Both the position numbers and the translations under genes were made by a program. This document shows positions 60,593-64,000 of a stretch of DNA of 64,000 nt, piece by piece. Where the stretch lies: the NCBI RefSeq assembly GCF_901000735.1, contig NC_081543.1:18823970-18887969 (forward strand). Reading direction: 5' to 3'. How positions within the stretch are numbered: position 1 is the first letter of the stretch; each line of letters begins with the position of its first letter. Under the pieces are notes generated by a model that saw only the letters and a program-made list of their open reading frames with translations, was not told the origin of the DNA and searched no databases. The stretch is from Corylus avellana. Taxonomy: Eukaryota; Streptophyta; Magnoliopsida; Fagales; Betulaceae.

Positions 60593-61860
60593 TGAGTACC
60601 TATACATTTACATGGTAGATACCCCATTAAACCCTATTCTAGGCTCAACAAATCAACCATTACCAAAATATTTGAACTACACAAGTATCTCACACAAGGG
60701 AACCCATAGCATTCTATGGTTTTCATTTGAAACCATTTTCGTTTATAACACTAACCCATAGAGAATCTCTAGGGTTAGACACTTCAAAATACTCAAATCA
60801 ACACTTAGTCAAAAATTAGGGTTTTGGGTATTACCTTGATCTTTGATGAAATTCGAAGTTTCAAGCCACAAAACTTCAACCCAACGCTTTAGGAATGTTT
60901 AGAAGTCCTCTAAACACAAGAATTCCAAAGAAATTTGAGAGATTAAGCAAAACCCCCAAAATCTAATCCAAATCAAGAAAAGTTAGGGTTTATGGATTTA
61001 TCTTAAACCAATTGGTAGAAACGACTATCTAACACCAAAAAACTTGTTCCCAGTGTTGCATTTGCCTTTGGAAACCTCTAAAAATCAATTCCTAAGGTTT
61101 GAGTGCAAACCCTATATAAGAGAAGAGAGAATTTCGGATGAAGGAGAGAAAATGTGAAGAAAATGGGCTAAAAATCATGTTCAGCCCTTATATACCAACA
61201 TCGTGTCCAAACACGTTAGTAGAATGTCCGAACACACCTAGTGCAAATTTTCCACTGTGTTCGCATCATGTCCGGACATACAAAATACATAATTTTTTGA
61301 TTTATATCTAGATTTTTCCACTTGTACTTCTCACCAATCCATCATGAAAACAGGCACTACTAACTAAAACACACTTAATGAGAATCTACCAACAAAACAA
61401 CCCCTTCTTACAGAGTATATGTTGAATCTAGAGTGTATTTTGTATAAGGATTCCAAGGATATGTTATTATAGTTCTCCATTGGGTTGATCCTTATTCATT
61501 TATTTTGTTATTATTATTAATAATATTGTAACAGAAATATTATAATCTGAAATCTACATAAAAATCTCTTTTCTACTGTTTCTTCATTTCCATGGGCTTC
61601 CCCAATTTTAAGACGGCATGTTAATTTTTTTTTGCGTGAATAATTAAATAAGACGGTAGTATCAAGGAATTAAATTTAATTTGTTGTTTTTGAAAATTAG
61701 TTACTTAATATTGAATTCCATAGGCTTATAAAACATTAGGGATGATCTTGGGGAAATATCTATATGGTAGAAGTATCAATCGTTTAGTGTTCAAACCAGA
61801 TGACTAGCATTTTTAAGGTAAGTTCTTGTAAAAAAAAAATTTTTTTTTTTTTAAAAAAAC
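60593..61860. other. Continuation of the sequence interrupted by the CACTA-like element
   Basis: No gene was recognised. It contains CCCTATATAAGAGAAG (about 61109), several AGGGTTT phrases, and a CATCGTGTCC / GTCCGGACAT segment. 61,835-61,858 is an A/T homopolymer run that immediately precedes the tandem array. Confidence 0.4.
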
Positions 61861-62069
61861 CATGTTATAGTTATGCTCTTTTATTGGAAAATTATTATGA
61901 CTGATATCCATTGTAAAAATAGGTCCAAATATGCAACTCTTTCAATTTGCACGGTACTTTCATGACCAAGGCATGACCTTACGCAAGGATGCCTCCACAA
62001 TTTTGGAGATAGTTCATGCTGAAGAAATTATAATTTTTAGCGCAAATGCAGTAGCTCGAAAAAAATGTT

Positions 62070-62404
62070 TTGCCCATTTTTTGTTGTTGTAGTTTGCGGT
62101 TTTTGAAAACCCAACAATATATCATAGAGGCTAAAACGTATCCAATCGCATGTGGACTAACCAAGATATATGAGCCAAATAAAGCATGCAAGATTTATGT
62201 ACATATCGATTCAAGGGATGCTATTCAAACTGTCACTATATCAAACCTTTTTAGGTTGACAAAATAGATAACAAAGACAAGGTTTATGAAAAGCTTGCAG
62301 TGGCTAAAGGAATTATAGATAAACGTGATGTTGAGATGGATCATGTTTTTAGTGAATTGAATGGAGCGGTGAACTTTGTTGCTAAGGCTAAAAGCCACGC
62401 ATGA
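62070..62404 (+). pseudogene. RNase H-like domain fragment, first array unit
   Basis: Plus-strand translation gives TQQYIIEAKTYPIACGLTK, KIYVHIDSRDAIQ and, after a frameshift near 62,250, VYEKLAVAKGIIDKRDVEM then HVFSELNGAVNFVAKAKSHA and a stop at 62402-62404. The pattern E...GL...SDS...H-(I/V)-F-R-E-x-N-x-(A/V)-(D/N)-x-(V/L)-A-K is that of plant RNase H-like (RVT_3-type) proteins, often LINE-derived. The aspartate of the ADxLAK box is Asn here. Confidence 0.68.
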
Positions 62405-62699
62405 CGGGATTGAATTCAAGAGCTATATCTGTTTTGGTATTTCCAAAACATATAAGATTGATATCCATGTTTTAGCATATTCATGTTATAGTTATGCATT
62501 TTTATTTGAAAATTATTATGACTGATATCCATTGTAAAAATAGGTCCAAATGTGGAAATCCTTCAACTTGCACAGTGATTTCATGACCAGAGCATGACCA
62601 TAAACACGGATGCCTCCACAACTTTGGAAATAGTTAATGGTAAAGAAATTAGAATATCTAGTGCAGCTACAATAGCACATAAAAAGTTTTTGCTTATTT

Positions 62700-63021
62700 T
62701 TTGTTCTAGTTCGCAGGATTTGAAAACCCAACAATATATCCTACAGGCTGAAACGTATACACTTCCATGAGGACTAACTACAATAGATGAAAGAGATAAA
62801 ACATGCAAGACATGTATATAGCGATTCATAGAATACTATTCAAACTTTTATTAGAAACAAACCTTTTTGGGCTGACAAAATAAATAAAAAAAATACAAGT
62901 TTTATGAAAAGCTTGTAGCAGCTAAAGGAATTGTAGATAAACATGGTGCCGCGATTAAGCATGCTTTTCGTGAATTGAATGGAGCGGCAGACTTTGTTGC
63001 CTATGCCCAAAGCCACGCATG
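62700..63021 (+). pseudogene. RNase H-like domain fragment, second array unit
   Basis: The same tail in the second unit ends HAFRELNGAADFVAYAQSHA and a stop. This copy keeps the acidic residue (AAD) lost in its neighbours, but its middle is broken by stops and indels near 62,770-62,900. Confidence 0.6.
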
Positions 63022-63309
63022 AAGAGACCGAATTCAAGAGCTATATAAGTTTTGGCATATCAAAAACATATATGACTCATATTCATGTTTTGTCATATCC
63101 ATGTTATAATTATTTTCTTTTATCTAAAAATTACTATGACTGATATCCATTATAAAAATAAGTCCAAATATGCGCCTCATTCACAATGATTTCATGACCA
63201 GGGCATGATCATAAACACGGATGCTTGCACAACTTTGGAGATAGTTAATAGTGAAGAAATTAGAATTTCTATACAGCTGCAATAGCTTGGATAAATTTTT
63301 TGCCAATTT

Positions 63310-63636
63310 TTTGTTTGTGTAGTTCGTGGGTTTTGAAGACCCAACAATATATCCAAGGAGCTTAAACGTATGAAATTGCACATGGACTAACCAAGATAGA
63401 TGAGAGAGATAAAGCATACAAGATTTATGTACATAGTGATTAATGGGATCCTATTCAGATTTTCACTAGAACCAAAGCTTTTTGGGTTAACAAAATAGAT
63501 AACAAAGACTAGTTTTATGAAAAGCTTACTTGGGCTAAAGGAATTGTAGTTAAACGTGATGTTGAGATGGAGTATGTTTTTCGTGAATTGAACAGAGCGG
63601 CTAACTTTGTTGCCAAGGCCCAAAGCCGCGCATGAC
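63310..63636 (+). pseudogene. RNase H-like domain fragment, third array unit
   Basis: It contains KPFWVNKIDNKD-like sequence written with substitutions, then RDVEMEYVFRELNRAANFVA and KAQSRA before the stop TGA near 63633. The box is AAN, like the first unit. A fourth, incomplete unit starts at 63713 and runs off the window. Confidence 0.6.
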
Positions 63637-64000
63637 AAGACCGAATTCAAGAGCTATACATATTTTGGCATATCCAAAACATATATGACTGATATTCGTG
63701 TTTTGGCATATCCATGTTTTAGGTATGCTCTTTTATTTGAAAATTATTATGACTGATATCCATTATAAAAATAGGTTCAAATTTGTCACTCCTTCAACTT
63801 GCACGGTGCTTTCATGACCAAAGCAAGACTTTAAACATGGATGCCTCCATAACTTTAGAGATAGTTAATGGCGAAGAAATTAGAATATCTAGTGTAGCTG
63901 CAGTAGATCAGAAAAAGTTTTTGCTGATTTTTTGTTGATGTAGTTCACGGGTTTTGAAGTCCCAACAATATATCTTAGAGGCTGAAATGTATACAATTGC

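Larger units (their letters stand above)
61861..64000 (+). repeat. Tandem array of ~615-bp units, at least 3.5 copies
   Basis: CATGTTATAGTTATG or a variant starts at 61861, 62482, 63100 and 63713, giving periods of 621, 618 and 613 bp. Each unit has the same order: ATTATTATGACTGATATCCATT, a CATGACC...GATGCCTCCACAA block, a TTTTTTGTTG(T)TGTAG splice-acceptor-like tract, then an RNase H-like coding tail ending GCATGA. Copies differ at many bases. The array continues past the window end. Confidence 0.92.

Noticed and set aside
61861..64000. CRISPR-like or centromeric satellite
   Set aside because: Units are over 600 bp, diverged and contain coding-domain remnants; CRISPR does not occur in plants, and the period and content do not fit a typical centromere satellite.

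Overview
This is nuclear DNA from a flowering plant, most likely a woody eudicot. The base composition is AT-rich, introns are short and spliceosomal, and plant LTR retrotransposons and MITEs fill most of the window. I cannot fix the family or species from the sequence. Only two intact host genes are visible, both on the minus strand: a minus-end kinesin with an N-terminal malectin-like domain (9705-15217; 16 coding exons, 3417 nt, 1138 aa) and the nuclear gene for chloroplast translation initiation factor IF-2 (27667-38821; 12 coding exons, 3072 nt, 1023 aa). Both models were assembled exon by exon, and both sum to whole codons with ordinary splice sites, except one GC-AG intron in the IF-2 gene.

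Layout. 1-6257: a partial gypsy-type LTR, then a complete but dead Copia element (692-6257). Its reverse transcriptase is split by a 1.29-kb solo LTR (3388-4679) and its 3' LTR by a Mutator-type MITE (5525-5706). 6258-9185: AT-rich repeats ending in a ~400-bp tandem array. 9186-15217: the kinesin gene. 15218-20640: flank, a MULE-type MITE (16680-17121), a gypsy LTR-like stretch and a GC-rich self-complementary repeat. 20641-26470: a decayed Ping/Pong-like PIF-Harbinger pair (DDE nuclease pseudogene and Myb/SANT-like pseudogene) and another MULE-type MITE (25239-25967). 27667-38821: the IF-2 gene, whose introns hold a MITE, two LINE fragments and an AT microsatellite.

40766-53819 is a clean three-element nest. 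A non-autonomous gypsy-type element with perfect AATAT target duplications is invaded in its 3' LTR by a Harbinger-like element carrying a calmodulin-like gene fragment (41089-41909) and by a 6.86-kb Copia element (42246-49101, perfect TCTAA duplications). 53342-59322 is a ~2.9-kb block present twice, exactly on either side of a 100-N gap. This is best read as an uncollapsed contig overlap, not biology. 58606-60589 is a CACTA-like element full of TGACGTGTCA-type repeats. 61861 to the end is a tandem array (~615-bp period) of decayed RNase H-like gene fragments.

The window shows no operon-like or obviously new biochemical system. The interesting content is the nested transposon history, the gene-fragment capture, the RNase H array, the dense subterminal or promoter-proximal repeats, and the assembly warning at the gap.
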